Below are positions 15,691 through 30,396 of a stretch of DNA of 64,000 nt, piece after piece. Source of the stretch: Eledone cirrhosa. Its lineage: Eukaryota; Mollusca; Cephalopoda; Octopoda; Eledonidae. The stretch lies in assembly GCA_964016885.1 (NCBI GenBank), contig OZ024744.1:63846962-63910961 (forward strand), read 5' to 3'. The position numbers and the translations under genes were made by a program. Below the pieces are notes generated by a model that worked only from the letters and a program-made list of their open reading frames with translations, ran no database searches and was not told where the DNA came from. The stretch's first letter is position 1. Every line of letters starts with the position of its first letter.

Positions 15691-18600
15691 TGACATTCCT
15701 GTAGTATATATCACAGGTGTGACATTCCTGTAGTATATATCACAGGTGTGACATTCCTGTAGTATATATCACAGCTGTGACATTCCTGTAGTATATATCA
15801 CAGCTGTGACATTCCTGTAGTATATATATATCACAGCTGTAACATTCCTGTAGTATATATAACAGTTGTGACATTCCTGTAGTATATATCACAATTATGA
15901 CATTCCTGTAATATATATCACAGTTCTGACATTCATGTAGTATATATCACAGTTGTGACATTCCTGTAGTATATATCACACCTGTGACATTCCTGTAGTA
16001 TATATCACATCTGTGACATTCCTGTAGTATATATCACAATTGTTACATTCCTGTAGTATATATCACAGCTGTGACATTCCTGTAGTGTATATCACAGTTG
16101 TGATATTCCTGTACTATATATCACAACTGTGACATTTCTGCTGTTTATATCACAGCTGTGACATTCCTGTACTATATATTACAATTGTGACATTCCTGTA
16201 GTATATATCACTGTTGTGACATTCCTGTAGTATATATCACAGTTGTGACATTCCTGTAGTATATATCACAGCTGTGACATTCCTGTAGTATATATCACAG
16301 TTGTGACATTCTTGTAGTATATATCACAGTTGTGCCATTCTTGTAGTATATATTACAGCTGTGACATTCCTGCAGTATATATCACAGTTGTGACATTCCT
16401 GTAGTATATATCATAGTTGTTACATTCCTGTAGTATATATCACAGCTGTGACATTCCTGTACTGTATATCACAGTTGTGATATTCCTGTACTATATATCA
16501 CAACTGTGACATTTCTGCTGTTTATATCACAGCTGTGACATTCCTGTAGTATATTTTACAATTGTGCCACTCCTGTAGTATATATCACTGTTGAGACATT
16601 CCTGTAGTATATATCACAGTTGTGACATTCCTGTAGTATATATCACAGCTGTGACATTCCTGTAGTATATATCACAGTTGTGACATTCTTGTAGTATATA
16701 TCACAGTTGTGACATTCTTGTAGTATATATTACAGCTGTGACATTCCTGTAGTATATATCACAGCTGTGACATTCCTGTAGTGTATATAACAGTTGTGAC
16801 ATTCCTGTACTATATATCACAATTGTGACATTCCTGCTGTTTATATCACAGCTGTGACATTCCTGTAGTATATATCACAATTGTGACACTCCTGTAGTAT
16901 ATATCACAGTTGTGACATTCCTGTAGTATATATCACAGTTGTGACATTCCTGTAGTATATATCACAGCTGTGACATTCCTGTAGTATATATCACAGTTGT
17001 GACATTCCTGTAGTATATATCACAGCTGTGACATTCCTGTAGTATATATCACAGTTGTGACATTCTTGTAGTATATATTACAGCTGTGACATTCCTGTAG
17101 TATATATCACAATTGTGACATTCCTGTAGTATATATGACAGTTGTGACATTCCTGTAGTAAATATCACAGTTGTGACATTCCTCTAGTATATATCACAGT
17201 TGTGACATTCCTCTAGTATATATCACAGCTGTGACATTTCTGTAGTATATATCACAGTTGTGACATTCCTGTAGTATATATTACAGCTGTGACATTCCTG
17301 TAGTATATATTACAGCTGTGACATTCCTATACTATATATCACAGTTGAGACATTTGTGTAGTATATATCACAGTTGTGACATTCCTGTAGTATATATCAC
17401 AGGTGTCACATTCCTGTAGTATATATCACAGCTGTGACATTTCTGTAGTATATATCACAGTTGTGACATTCCTGTAGTATATATCACAATTGACATTCCT
17501 GTAGTATATATCACAGTTGTGACATTCATCTAGTATATATCACAGTTGTGACATTCATCTAGTATATATCACACTTGTGATATTCCTGTAGTATATATCA
17601 CAGCTGTGACATTCCTGCAGTATATATCACAGTTATGACATTCCTGTAGTATATATCACAGTTGTGTCATTCCTGTAGTATATATCACAGCTCTGACATT
17701 TCTGTAGTATATATCACAGCTCTGACATTTCTGTAGTATATATCACAGTTGTGACATTCCTATAGCATATATCACAGTTGACATTCCTGTACTATATATC
17801 ACAGTTGTGACATTCCTGTACTATATATCGCAGTTATGACATTCCTGTAGTATATATCACAGTTATGACATACCTGTAGTATATATCACAGTTATGACAT
17901 TCCTGTTTTATATATCACAGTTGTGACATTCTTGTAGTATATATTACAGCTGTGACATTCCTGTAGTATATATCACAGCTGTGACATTCCTGTAGTGTAT
18001 ATAACAGTTGTGACATTCCTGTACTATATATCACAATTGTGACATTCCTGCTGTTTATATCACAGCTGTGACATTCCTGTAGTATATATCACAATTGTGA
18101 CACTCCTGTAGTATATATCACAGTTGTGACATTCCTGTAGTATATATCACAGTTGTGACATTCCTGTAGTATATATCACAGCTGTGACATTCCTGTAGTA
18201 TATATCACAGCTGTGACATTCCTGTAGTATATATCACAGTTGTGACATTCTTGTAGTATATATTACAGCTGTGACATTCCTGTAGTATATATCACAATTG
18301 TGACATTCCTGTAGTATATATGACAGTTGTGACATTCCTGTAGTAAATATCACAGTTGTGACATTCCTCTAGTATATATCACAGCTGTGACATTTCTGTA
18401 GTATATATCACAGTTGTGACATTCCTGTAGTATATATTACAGCTGTGTCATTCCTGTAGTATATATTACAGCTGTGACATTCCTATACTATATATCACAG
18501 TTGAGACATTTGTGTAGTATATATCACAGTTGTGACATTCCTGTAGTATATATCACAGGTGTGACATTCCTGTAGTATATATCACAGCTGTGACATTCCT

Positions 18601-21600
18601 GTAGTATATATCACAATTGACATTCCTGTAGTATATATCACAGTTGTGACATTCATCTAGTATATATCACAGTTGTGACATTCATCTAGTATATATCACA
18701 CTTGTGATATTCCTGTAGTATATATCACAGCTGTGACATTCCTGCAGTATATATCACAGTTATGACATTCCTGTAGTATATATCACAGTTGTGTCATTCC
18801 TGTAGTATATATCACAGCTCTGACATTTCTGTAGTATATATCACAGCTCTGACATTTCTGTAGTATATATCACAGTTGTGACATTCCTATAGCATATATC
18901 ACAGTTGACATTCCTGTACTATATATCACAGTTGTGACATTCCTGTACTATATATCGCAGTTATGACATTCCTGTAGTATATATCACAGTTATGACATAC
19001 CTGTAGTATATATCACAGTTATGACATTCCTGTTTTATATATCACAGTTGTATCATTCCTGTAGTATATATCACAGTTATGACATTCTTGTAGTATATGT
19101 CACAGCTGTGACATTCCTGTAGTATATATCACAGTTGTGTTATTCCTGTAGTACATATCACAGTTGTTACATTCCTGTAGTATATATCACAGTTGTTACA
19201 TTCCTGTAGTATATATCACAGTTGACATTCGCGTAGTATATATCACAGTTGACATTCCTGTAGTATATATCACAGCTGTGACAATCCTGTAGTATATATC
19301 ACAGCTGTGACATTCCTGTTGTGTACATCACAGCTCTGACATTCCTGTAGTATATATCACAGCTGTGACATTCCTGTAGTATATATCACAGCTGTGACAT
19401 TACTGTAGTATATATCACAGTTATGACATTCCTGTAGTATATATCACAGTTGTGACATTCCTGTAGTATATATCACAGTTGTGACATTCCTGTAGTAGAT
19501 ATCACAGTTGTGACATTCCTGTAGTATATATCACAGTTGTGACATTCCTGTACTATATATCGCAGTTATCACATACCTGTAGTATATATCACAGTTATGA
19601 CATTCCTGTTGTATATATCACAGTTGTGTCATTCCTGTAGTATATATCACAGTTATGACATTCATGTAGTATATGTCACAGCTGTGACATTCCTGTAGTA
19701 TATATCACAGTTGTGTCATACCTGTAGTATATATCACAGTTGACATTCCCGTAGTATATATCACAGTTGACATTCCTGTAGTATATATCACAGCTGTGAC
19801 AATCCTGTAGTATATGTCTCAGTTATGACATTCCTGTATATATCACAGTTATGACATTCCTGTAGTATATATCATAGTTATGACATCCCTGTAGTATATA
19901 TCACAACTGACATTCCTGCTGTTTATATCACAGCTGTGATATTCCTGTAGTATATATCACAATTGTGACATTCCTGTAGTATATATCACAGCTGTGACAT
20001 TGCTGTAGCATATATCACAGTTATGACATTGCTGTAGTAAATATCACAGTTATGACATTCCTGTAGTATATATCGCAGGTGTGACATTCCTGTAGTATAT
20101 ATCATAGCTGTGACATTCCTGTAGTATATATCACAGTTGTGACATCCCTGTAGTATATATCACAGTTGTGACATTCCTGTAGTATATATCACAGCTGGGA
20201 CATTCCTGTAGTATATATCACAGTTGTGACATTCTTGTAGTATATATCACAGTTGTGACATTCTTGTAGTATATATTACAGCTGTGACATTCCTGCAGTA
20301 TATATCACAGTTGTGACATTCCTGTAGTATATATCATAGTTGTTACATTCCTGTAGTATATATCACAGCTGTGACATTCCTGTAGTGTATATAACAGTTG
20401 TGACATTCATGTACTATATATCACAACTGTGACATTCCTGCTGTTTATATCACAGCTGTGACATTCCTGTAGTATATTTTACAATTGTGCCACTCCTGTA
20501 GTATATATCACTGTTGAGACATTCCTGTAGTATATATCACAGTTGTGACATTCCTGTAGTATATATCACAGGTGTGACATTCCTGTAGTATATATCACAG
20601 GTGTGACATTCCTGTAGTATATATCACAGCTGTGACATTCCTGTAGTATATATCACAGCTGTGACATTCCTGTAGTATATATATATCACAGCTGTAACAT
20701 TCCTGTAGTATATATAACAGTTGTGACATTCCTGTAGTATATATCACAATTATGACATTCCTGTAATATATATCACAGTTCTGACATTCATGTAGTATAT
20801 ATCACAGTTGTGACATTCCTGTAGTATATATCACACCTGTGACATTCCTGTAGTATATATCACATCTGTGACATTCCTGTAGTATATATCACAATTGTTA
20901 CATTCCTGTAGTATATATCACAGCTGTGACATTCCTGTAGTGTATATCACAGTTGTGATATTCCTGTACTATATATCACAACTGTGACATTTCTGCTGTT
21001 TATATCACAGCTGTGACATTCCTGTACTATATATTACAATTGTGACATTCCTGTAGTATATATCACTGTTGTGACATTCCTGTAGTATATATCACAGTTG
21101 TGACATTCCTGTAGTATATATCACAGCTGTGACATTCCTGTAGTATATATCACAGTTGTGACATTCTTGTAGTATATATCACAGTTGTGCCATTCTTGTA
21201 GTATATATTACAGCTGTGACATTCCTGCAGTATATATCACAGTTGTGACATTCCTGTAGTATATATCATAGTTGTTACATTCCTGTAGTATATATCACAG
21301 CTGTGACATTCCTGTACTGTATATCACAGTTGTGATATTCCTGTACTATATATCACAACTGTGACATTTCTGCTGTTTATATCACAGCTGTGACATTCCT
21401 GTAGTATATTTTACAATTGTGCCACTCCTGTAGTATATATCACTGTTGAGACATTCCTGTAGTATATATCACAGTTGTGACATTCCTGTAGTATATATCA
21501 CAGTTGTGACATTCTTGTAGTATATATCACAGTTGTGACATTCTTGTAGTATATATTACAGCTGTGACATTCCTGTAGTATATATCACAGCTGTGACATT

Positions 21601-24600
21601 CCTGTAGTGTATATAACAGTTGTGACATTCCTGTACTATATATCACAATTGTGACATTCCTGCTGTTTATATCACAGCTGTGACATTCCTGTAGTATATA
21701 TCACAATTGTGACACTCCTGTAGTATATATCACAGTTGTGACATTCCTGTAGTATATATCACAGTTGTGACATTCCTGTAGTATATATCACAGCTGTGAC
21801 ATTCCTGTAGTATATATCACAGTTGTGACATTCCTGTAGTATATATCACAGCTGTGACATTCCTGTAGTATATATCACAGTTGTGACATTCTTGTAGTAT
21901 ATATTACAGCTGTGACATTCCTGTAGTATATATCACAATTGTGACATTCCTGTAGTATATATGACAGTTGTGACATTCCTGTAGTAAATATCACAGTTGT
22001 GACATTCCTCTAGTATATATCACAGTTGTGACATTCCTCTAGTATATATCACAGCTGTGACATTTCTGTAGTATATATCACAGTTGTGACATTCCTGTAG
22101 TATATATTACAGCTGTGACATTCCTGTAGTATATATTACAGCTGTGACATTCCTATACTATATATCACAGTTGAGACATTTGTGTAGTATATATCACAGT
22201 TGTGACATTCCTGTAGTATATATCACAGGTGTGACATTCCTGTAGTATATATCACAGCTGTGACATTTCTGTAGTATATATCACAGTTGTGACATTCCTG
22301 TAGTATATATCACAATTGACATTCCTGTAGTATATATCACAGTTGTGACATTCATCTAGTATATATCACAGTTGTGACATTCATCTAGTATATATCACAC
22401 TTGTGATATTCCTGTAGTATATATCACAGCTGTGACATTCCTGCAGTATATATCACAGTTATGACATTCCTGTAGTATATATCACAGTTGTGTCATTCCT
22501 GTAGTATATATCACAGCTCTGACATTTCTGTAGTATATATCACAGCTCTGACATTTCTGTAGTATATATCACAGTTGTGACATTCCTATAGCATATATCA
22601 CAGTTGACATTCCTGTACTATATATCACAGTTGTGACATTCCTGTACTATATATCGCAGTTATGACATTCCTGTAGTATATATCACAGTTATGACATACC
22701 TGTAGTATATATCACAGTTATGACATTCCTGTTTTATATATCACAGTTGTGACATTCTTGTAGTATATATTACAGCTGTGACATTCCTGTAGTATATATC
22801 ACAGCTGTGACATTCCTGTAGTGTATATAACAGTTGTGACATTCCTGTAGTGTATATAACAGTTGTGACATTCCTGTACTATATATCACAATTGTGACAT
22901 TCCTGCTGTTTATATCACAGCTGTGACATTCCTGTAGTATATATCACAATTGTGACACTCCTGTAGTATATATCACAGTTGTGACATTCCTGTAGTATAT
23001 ATCACAGTTGTGACATTCCTGTAGTATATATCACAGCTGTGACATTCCTGTAGTATATATCACAGCTGTGACATTCCTGTAGTATATATCACAGTTGTGA
23101 CATTCTTGTAGTATATATTACAGCTGTGACATTCCTGTAGTATATATCACAATTGTGACATTCCTGTAGTATATATGACAGTTGTGACATTCCTGTAGTA
23201 AATATCACAGTTGTGACATTCCTCTAGTATATATCACAGTTGTGACATTCCTCTAGTATATATCACAGCTGTGACATTTCTGTAGTATATATCACAGTTG
23301 TGACATTCCTGTAGTATATATTACAGCTGTGACATTCCTGTAGTATATATTACAGCTGTGACATTCCTATACTATATATCACAGTTGAGACATTTGTGTA
23401 GTATATATCACAGTTGTGACATTCCTGTAGTATATATCACAGGTGTGACATTCCTGTAGTATATATCACAGCTGTGACATTCCTGTAGTATATATCACAA
23501 TTGACATTCCTGTAGTATATATCACAGTTGTGACATTCATCTAGTATATATCACAGTTGTGACATTCATCTAGTATATATCACACTTGTGATATTCCTGT
23601 AGTATATATCACAGCTGTGACATTCCTGCAGTATATATCACAGTTATGACATTCCTGTAGTATATATCACAGTTGTGTCATTCCTGTAGTATATATCACA
23701 GCTCTGACATTTCTGTAGTATATATCACAGCTCTGACATTTCTGTAGTATATATCACAGTTGTGACATTCCTATAGCATATATCACAGTTGACATTCCTG
23801 TACTATATATCACAGTTGTGACATTCCTGTACTATATATCGCAGTTATGACATTCCTGTAGTATATATCACAGTTATGACATACCTGTAGTATATATCAC
23901 AGTTATGACATTACTGTTTTATATATCACAGTTGTATCATTCCTGTAGTATATATCACAGTTATGACATTCTTGTAGTATATGTCACAGCTGTGACATTC
24001 CTGTAGTATATATCACAGTTGTGTTATTCCTGTAGTACATATCACAGTTGTTACATTCCTGTAGTATATATCACAGTTGTTACATTCCTGTAGTATATAT
24101 CACAGTTGACATTCGCGTAGTATATATCACAGTTGACATTCCTGTAGTATATATCACAGCTGTGACAATCCTGTAGTATATATCACAGCTGTGACATTCC
24201 TGTTGTGTACATCACAGCTCTGACATTCCTGTAGTATATATCACAGCTGTGACATTACTGTAGTATATATCACAGTTATGACATTCCTGTAGTATATATC
24301 ACAGTTGTGACATTCCTGTAGTATATATCACAGTTGTGACATTCCTGTAGTAGATATCACAGTTGTGACATTCCTGTAGTATATATCACAGTTGTGACAT
24401 TCCTGTACTATATATCGCAGTTATCACATACCTGTAGTATATATCACAGTTATGACATTCCTGTTGTATATATCACAGTTGTGTCATTCCTGTAGTATAT
24501 ATCACAGTTATGACATTCATGTAGTATATGTCACAGCTGTGACATTCCTGTAGTATATATCACAGTTGTGTCATACCTGTAGTATATATCACAGTTGACA

Positions 24601-27600
24601 TTCCCGTAGTATATATCACAGTTGACATTCCTGTAGTATATATCACAGCTGTGACAATTCTGTAGTATATGTCTCAGTTATGACATTCCTGTAGTATATA
24701 TCACAGTTATGACATTCCTGTAGTATATATCATAGTTATGACATCCCTGTAGTATATATCACAACTGACATTCCTGCTGTTTATATCACAGCTGTGATAT
24801 TCCTGTAGTATATATCACAATTGTGACATTCCTGTAGTATATATCACAGCTGTGACATTGCTGTAGCATATATCACAGTTATGACATTGCTGTAGTAAAT
24901 ATCACAGTTATGACATTCCTGTAGTATATATCGCAGGTGTGACATTCCTGTAGTATATATCATAGCTGTGACATTCCTGTAGTATATATCACAGTTGTGA
25001 CATCCCTGTAGTATATATCACAGTTGTGACATTCCTGTAGTATATATCACAGCTGGGACATTCCTGTAGTATATATCACAGTTGTGACATTCTTGTAGTA
25101 TATATCACAGTTGTGACATTCTTGTAGTATATATTACAGCTGTGACATTCCTGCAGTATATATCACAGTTGTGACATTCCTGTAGTATATATCATAGTTG
25201 TTACATTCCTGTAGTATATATCACAGCTGTGACATTCCTGTAGTGTATATAACAGTTGTGACATTCATGTACTATATATCACAACTGTGACATTCCTGCT
25301 GTTTATATCACAGCTGTGACATTCCTGTAGTATATTTTACAATTGTGCCACTCCTGTAGTATATATCACTGTTGAGACATTCCTGTAGTATATATCACAG
25401 TTGTGACATTCCTGTAGTATATATCACAGCTGTGACATTCCTGTAGTATATATCACAGTTGTGACATTCTTGTAGTATATATCACAGTTGTGACATTCTT
25501 GTAGTATATATTACAGCTGTGACATTCCTGTAGTATATATCACAGCTGTGACATTCCTGTAGTGTATATAACAGTTGTGACATTCCTGTACTATATATCA
25601 CAATTGTGACATTCCTGCTGTTTATATCACAGCTGTGACATTCCTGTAGTATATATCACAATTGTGACACTCCTGTAGTATATATCACAGTTGTGACATT
25701 CCTGTAGTATATATCACAGTTGTGACATTCCTGTAGTATATATCACAGCTGTGACATTCCTGTAGTATATATCACAGTTGTGACATTCCTGTAGTATATA
25801 TCACAGCTGTGACATTCCTGTAGTATATATCACAGTTGTGACATTCTTGTAGTATATATTACAGCTGTGACATTCCTGTAGTATATATCACAATTGTGAC
25901 ATTCCTGTAGTATATATGACAGTTGTGACATTCCTGTAGTAAATATCACAGTTGTGACATTCCTCTAGTATATATCACAGTTGTGACATTCCTCTAGTAT
26001 ATATCACAGCTGTGACATTTCTGTAGTATATATCACAGCTGTGACATTCCTGTAGTATATATTACAGCTGTGACATTCCTGTAGTATATATTACAGCTGT
26101 GACATTCCTATACTATATATCACAGTTGAGACATTTGTGTAGTATATATCACAGTTGTGACATTCCTGTAGTATATATCACAGGTGTGACATTCCTGTAG
26201 TATATATCACAGCTGTGACATTTCTGTAGTATATATCACAGTTGTGACATTCCTGTAGTATATATCACAATTGACATTCCTGTAGTATATATCACAGTTG
26301 TGACATTCATCTAGTATATATCACAGTTGTGACATTCATCTAGTATATATCACACTTGTGATATTCCTGTAGTATATATCACAGCTGTGACATTCCTGCA
26401 GTATATATCACAGTTGTGACATTCCTGTAGTATATATCACAATTGACATTCCTGTAGTATATATCACAGTTGTGACATTCATCTAGTATATATCACAGTT
26501 GTGACATTCATCTAGTATATATCACACTTGTGATATTCCTGTAGTATATATCACAGCTGTGACATTCCTGCAGTATATATCACAGTTATGACATTCCTGT
26601 AGTATATATCACAGCTCTGACATTTCTGTAGTATATATCACAGCTCTGACATTTCTGTAGTATATATCACAGTTGTGACATTCCTATAGCATATATCACA
26701 GTTGACATTCCTGTACTATATATCACAGTTGTGACATTCCTGTACTATATATCGCAGTTATGACATTCCTGTAGTATATATCACAGTTGTGTCATTCCTG
26801 TAGTATATATCACAGTTATGACATTCTTGTAGTATATGTCACAGCTGTGACATTCCTGTAGTATATATCACAGTTGTGTCATTCCTGTAGTACATATCAC
26901 AGTTGTTACATTCCTGTAGTATATATCACAGTTGTTACATTCCTGTAGTATATATCACAGTTGACATTCGCGTAGTATATATCACAGTTGACATTCCTGT
27001 AGTATATATCACAGCTGTGACAATCCTGTAGTATATATCACAGCTGTGACATTCCTGTTGTGTACATCACAGCTCTGACATTCCTGTAGTATATATCACA
27101 GCTGTGACATTACTGTAGTATATATCACAGTTATGACATTCCTGTAGTATATATCACAGTTGTGACATTCCTGTAGTATATATCACAGTTGTGACATTCC
27201 TGTAGTAGATATCACAGTTGTGACATTCCTGTAGTATATATCACAGTTGTGACATTCCTGTACTATATATCGCAGTTATCACATACCTGTAGTATATATC
27301 ACAGTTATGACATTCCTGTTGTATATATCACAGTTGTGTCATTCCTGTAGTATATATCACAGTTATGACATTCATGTAGTATATGTCACAGCTGTGACAT
27401 TCCTGTAGTATATATCACAGTTGTGTCATACCTGTAGTATATATCACAGTTGACATTCCCGTAGTATATATCACAGTTGACATTCCTGTAGTATATATCA
27501 CAGCTGTGACAATCCTGTAGTATATGTCTCAGTTATGACATTCCTGTAGTATATATCACAGTTATGACATTCCTGTAGTATATATCATAGTTATGACATC

Positions 27601-28130
27601 CCTGTAGTATATATCACAACTGTGACATTCCTGCTGTTTATATCACAGCTGTGATATTCCTGTAGTATATATCACAATTGTGACATTCCTGTAGTATATA
27701 TCACAGCTGTGACATTGCTGTAGCATATATCACAGTTATGACATTGCTGTAGTAAATATCACAGTTATGACATTCCTGTAGTATATATCGCAGGTGTGAC
27801 ATTCCTGTAGTATATATCATAGCTGTGACATTCCTGTAGTATATATCACAGTTGTGACATCCCTGTAGTATATATCACAGTTGTGACATTCCTGTAGTAT
27901 ATATCACAGCTGTGACATTCCTGTAGTGTATATAACAGTTGTGACATTCCTGTACTATATATCACAATTGTGACATTCCTGCTGTTTATATCACAGCTGT
28001 GACATTCCTGTAGTATATATCACAATTGTGACACTCCTGTAGTATATATCACAGTTGTGTCATTCCTGTAGTATATATCACAGTTGTGGCATTCCTGTAG
28101 TATATATCGCAGCTGTGACATTCCTGTAGT
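15690..28130. repeat. Nested higher-order repeats in 29-bp satellite (~4.86 kb and ~2.86 kb)
   Basis: Rare variants recur in the same order. CACACCTGTG is at 15,977 and 20,832 (4,855 bp apart). GACATTCGCGTAG is near 19,221, 24,105 and 26,960 (4,884 and 2,855 bp apart). CTGTTTTAT variants lie at 17,901, 19,028, 22,727 and 23,912 and are absent from the last block. This reads as a roughly 4.86-kb unit containing two related 1.1-1.2 kb subunits, with a third, shorter copy (about 25.4-28.1 kb) lacking one subunit. Boundaries are approximate. Confidence 0.75.
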
Positions 28131-29530
28131 GTATATCACAGTTGTGACATTCCTGTAGTATATATCACAGTTGTGACATTCCTGTAGTATATATCACAGG
28201 TGTTACATTCGTCTAGTATATATCACAGCTGTGACATTTCTGTAGTATATATGACATTTGTGACATTCCTGTAGTATATATCACAGCTGTGACATTCCTG
28301 TAGTATATATCACAGTTGTGACATTCCTGTAGTATATATTACAGTTGTGACATTCCTATACTACATATCACAGTTGTGACATTCCTGTAGTATATATCAC
28401 AGCTGTGAAATTTCTGTAGTATATATCACAGTTGTGACATTCCTGTAGTATATATGACAGTTGTGACATTTCTGTAGTATATATCACAGTTGTGACATTC
28501 CTATAGTATATATCACAGTTGACATTCCTGTAGTATATATCACAGTTGTGACATTCCTGTAGTATATATCACAGCTGTGACATTCCTGTAGTATATATCA
28601 CAGCGGTGACATTCCTGTAGTGTATATAACAGTTGTAACATTCATGTACTATATATCACAACTGTGACATTCCTGCTGTTTATATCACAGCTGTGACATT
28701 CCTGTAGTATATATCACAATTGTGACATTCCTTTAGTATATATCACTGTTGTGACATTCCTGTAGTTTATATCACAGCTGTGACATTCCTGTAGTATATA
28801 TCACAGTTGTGACATTCCTGTAGTATATATATCAAAGCTGTGACATTCCTGTAGTATATATCACAGCTGTGACATTCCTGTAGTGTATATAACAGTTGTG
28901 ACATTCATGTACTATATATCACAACTGTGACATTCCTGCTGTTTATATCACAGCTGTGACATTCCTGTAGTATATATCACAATTGTGACACTCCTGTAGT
29001 ATATATCACAGTTGTGTCATTCCTGTAGTATATATCACAGTTGTGACATTCCTGTAGTATATATCACAGTTGTGACATTCCTGTAGTATATATCACAGTT
29101 GTGACATTGCTGTAGTATATATCACAGTTGTGACATTCCTGTAGTATATATCACAGGTGTGACATTCCTCTAGTATATATCACAGCTGTGACATTTCTGT
29201 AGTATATATCACAGTTCTGACATTCCTATAGTATATATCACAGTTGACATTCCTGTAGTATATATCACAGTTGTGACATTCCTGTAGTATATATCACAGT
29301 TGTGACATTCCTGTAGTATATATCACAGTTGTGACATTTCTGTAGTATATATCACAGTTCTGACATTCCTATAGTATATATCACAGCTGTGACATTCCTT
29401 TCAAAATTGTAAATCATGTTTATGATTCAAAGGCTTACACAAGAAACAACTACAATTTCTCTTCTATACAGCCTTGCCACCAGGAAGGTAGCTGGTCAAA
29501 AATAAACTTAAAATTAAGAGAAAGAGAGAA

Positions 29531-29747
29531 CATACATACACACATATATACACACATATGTACATACATGTATACATACAATATACATATATACATATGT
29601 ATGTACATACATATATACATAAATATGTACATACATACGTACATACATACATTCATTCATACATGCACACACATCCATATGTGCGTACATACATACATAC
29701 CTACCTACATACATACATACATACATTCATACATACATACATGATGG
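29531..29747. repeat. (ACAT)n-type microsatellite
   Basis: Mostly CATA/TACA tetranucleotides with interruptions. It creates short tyrosine/histidine-rich reading frames on both strands, which are artefacts of the repeat. Confidence 0.9.
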
Positions 29748-29766
29748 CAGCAAATTCATGCTAAGA

Positions 29767-30072
29767 GTATTGCAATTGCTTGTCAAATTCACATGTGCAA
29801 CGCTCGGATATGATTTTCAAGCCTACTAGAAACTTGCACTCCTTGACACATTGACAACAACTATGGATCTCCTTGGCCTGAGGTTTTGCATCAGGTTGCC
29901 TGTGAACCTTCACATGCCACTTCAGTCATGCTGCAGATCGACAGTCTTTGCTGCATTCATTACATCTTGCAATACTGTAGAGATCAGAGTTCACTGGTTC
30001 TCTCTGAACATGGCTGAACTGTGGCTCTTGAGACCAGATTTGCTCAAACACACCTTTCCACACTCAGGGAAC
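29767..30072 (-). pseudogene. Decayed C2H2 zinc-finger-like fragment
   Basis: On the minus strand three finger-like modules follow one another. The first has PECGKVCLSKSGLKSH, about 30,067-30,020. The second has CNECSKDCRSAA, a stop, then LKWHVKVH, about 29,964-29,906. The third is degenerate, CVKECKFLVGLK, about 29,860-29,820. The frame changes between the first and second modules and TGA interrupts the second. Paired Cx2-4C with a conserved GLK..H spacing resembles the C-terminal fingers of some non-LTR retrotransposon polyproteins as well as host C2H2 proteins, and I cannot separate the two. A longer plus-strand frame over the same bases (29,851-30,132) has no recognisable domain and is probably a shadow. 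Confidence 0.5.
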
Positions 30073-30194
30073 ACCAATTCAATGGAGACATGCATATATA
30101 CATACACATGTAAACACACACACACACACTAATACACATATATATGTTTCTATGTTCTTCATTACTCTCATATAAATTTAATTGTCCATTTCAG

Positions 30195-30272
30195 TCTAAC
30201 CTTGCTGTTGACCTGGTAAATTCTACTCTCAACAACACATGCTACTTCTATATCGACCATTCAAAGAATGAG
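30195..30272 (+). other. Candidate internal exon of an unidentified host gene (78 bp, phase 0-0)
   Basis: A pyrimidine-rich tract ends in TCCATTTCAG. It is followed by 26 open codons and then a GTAATT donor. The peptide begins SNLAVDLVNSTLNNTCYFYI and ends DHSKNE. It has two N-glycosylation sequons (NST, NNT) and a cysteine, which would suit an extracellular or lumenal segment. No repeat family was recognised here. Its phase matches the candidate exon at 46,662-46,700 on the same strand, so both could belong to one transcript with a 16.4-kb intron full of transposons. I do not recognise the protein. One short open stretch with splice signals could arise by chance. Confidence 0.4.
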
Positions 30273-30324
30273 GTAATTTTATTTCATCTCACTGCAAAAT
30301 GATAATAAATACTTGGATTTTTTT

Positions 30325-30396
30325 CAACATGTGTGTGTGTGTGCATATGCATACATTTTTCAACATGTGTGTGTGTGTGCATATGCATACATTTAT
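30325..30396. repeat. 36-bp tandem duplication with (GT)n core
   Basis: CAACATG(TG)n followed by GCATATGCATACATT occurs twice, starting at 30,325 and 30,361. A short (CA)n tract lies upstream at about 30,113-30,129. Confidence 0.85.

Larger units (their letters stand above)
1..29393. repeat. 29-bp satellite array, ~1,000 units, truncated by window edge
   Basis: Consecutive ATTCCTGTAG motifs recur every 29 bp (for example the tract at 81-87 and again at 110-116). Each unit has a TATATA spacer, a dyad core TCACAGCTGTGA (or TCACAGTTGTGA, TCACAATTGTGA, TCACAGGTGTGA) and ATTCCTGTAG. Length variants lose 2 bp (CACAGTTGACATT) or gain TA steps (TATATATATATC). Most substitutions fall on the two central bases between CA and TG, so most units keep a CANNTG pattern. 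CpG is rare. The period is not a multiple of 3 and the unit carries TAG and TGA, so no long reading frame exists. I saw no transposon inside the array, unlike its flank. Array identity is certain; a structural role is unknown. Confidence 0.98.

Noticed and set aside
1..29393. CRISPR-like appearance: short palindromic repeats with regular spacing
   Set aside because: Both the palindrome and the intervening sequence are repeated, so there are no unique spacers, and the genome is eukaryotic. It is a satellite.
1..29393. Resemblance of TGTGA/TCACA half-sites to bacterial CRP operators
   Set aside because: Half-sites are in the reverse arrangement with a 2-bp gap instead of 6, and the context is a eukaryotic satellite.
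29450..29764. Tyrosine/histidine-rich ORFs on both strands
   Set aside because: They read directly through the CATA microsatellite and have no other support.
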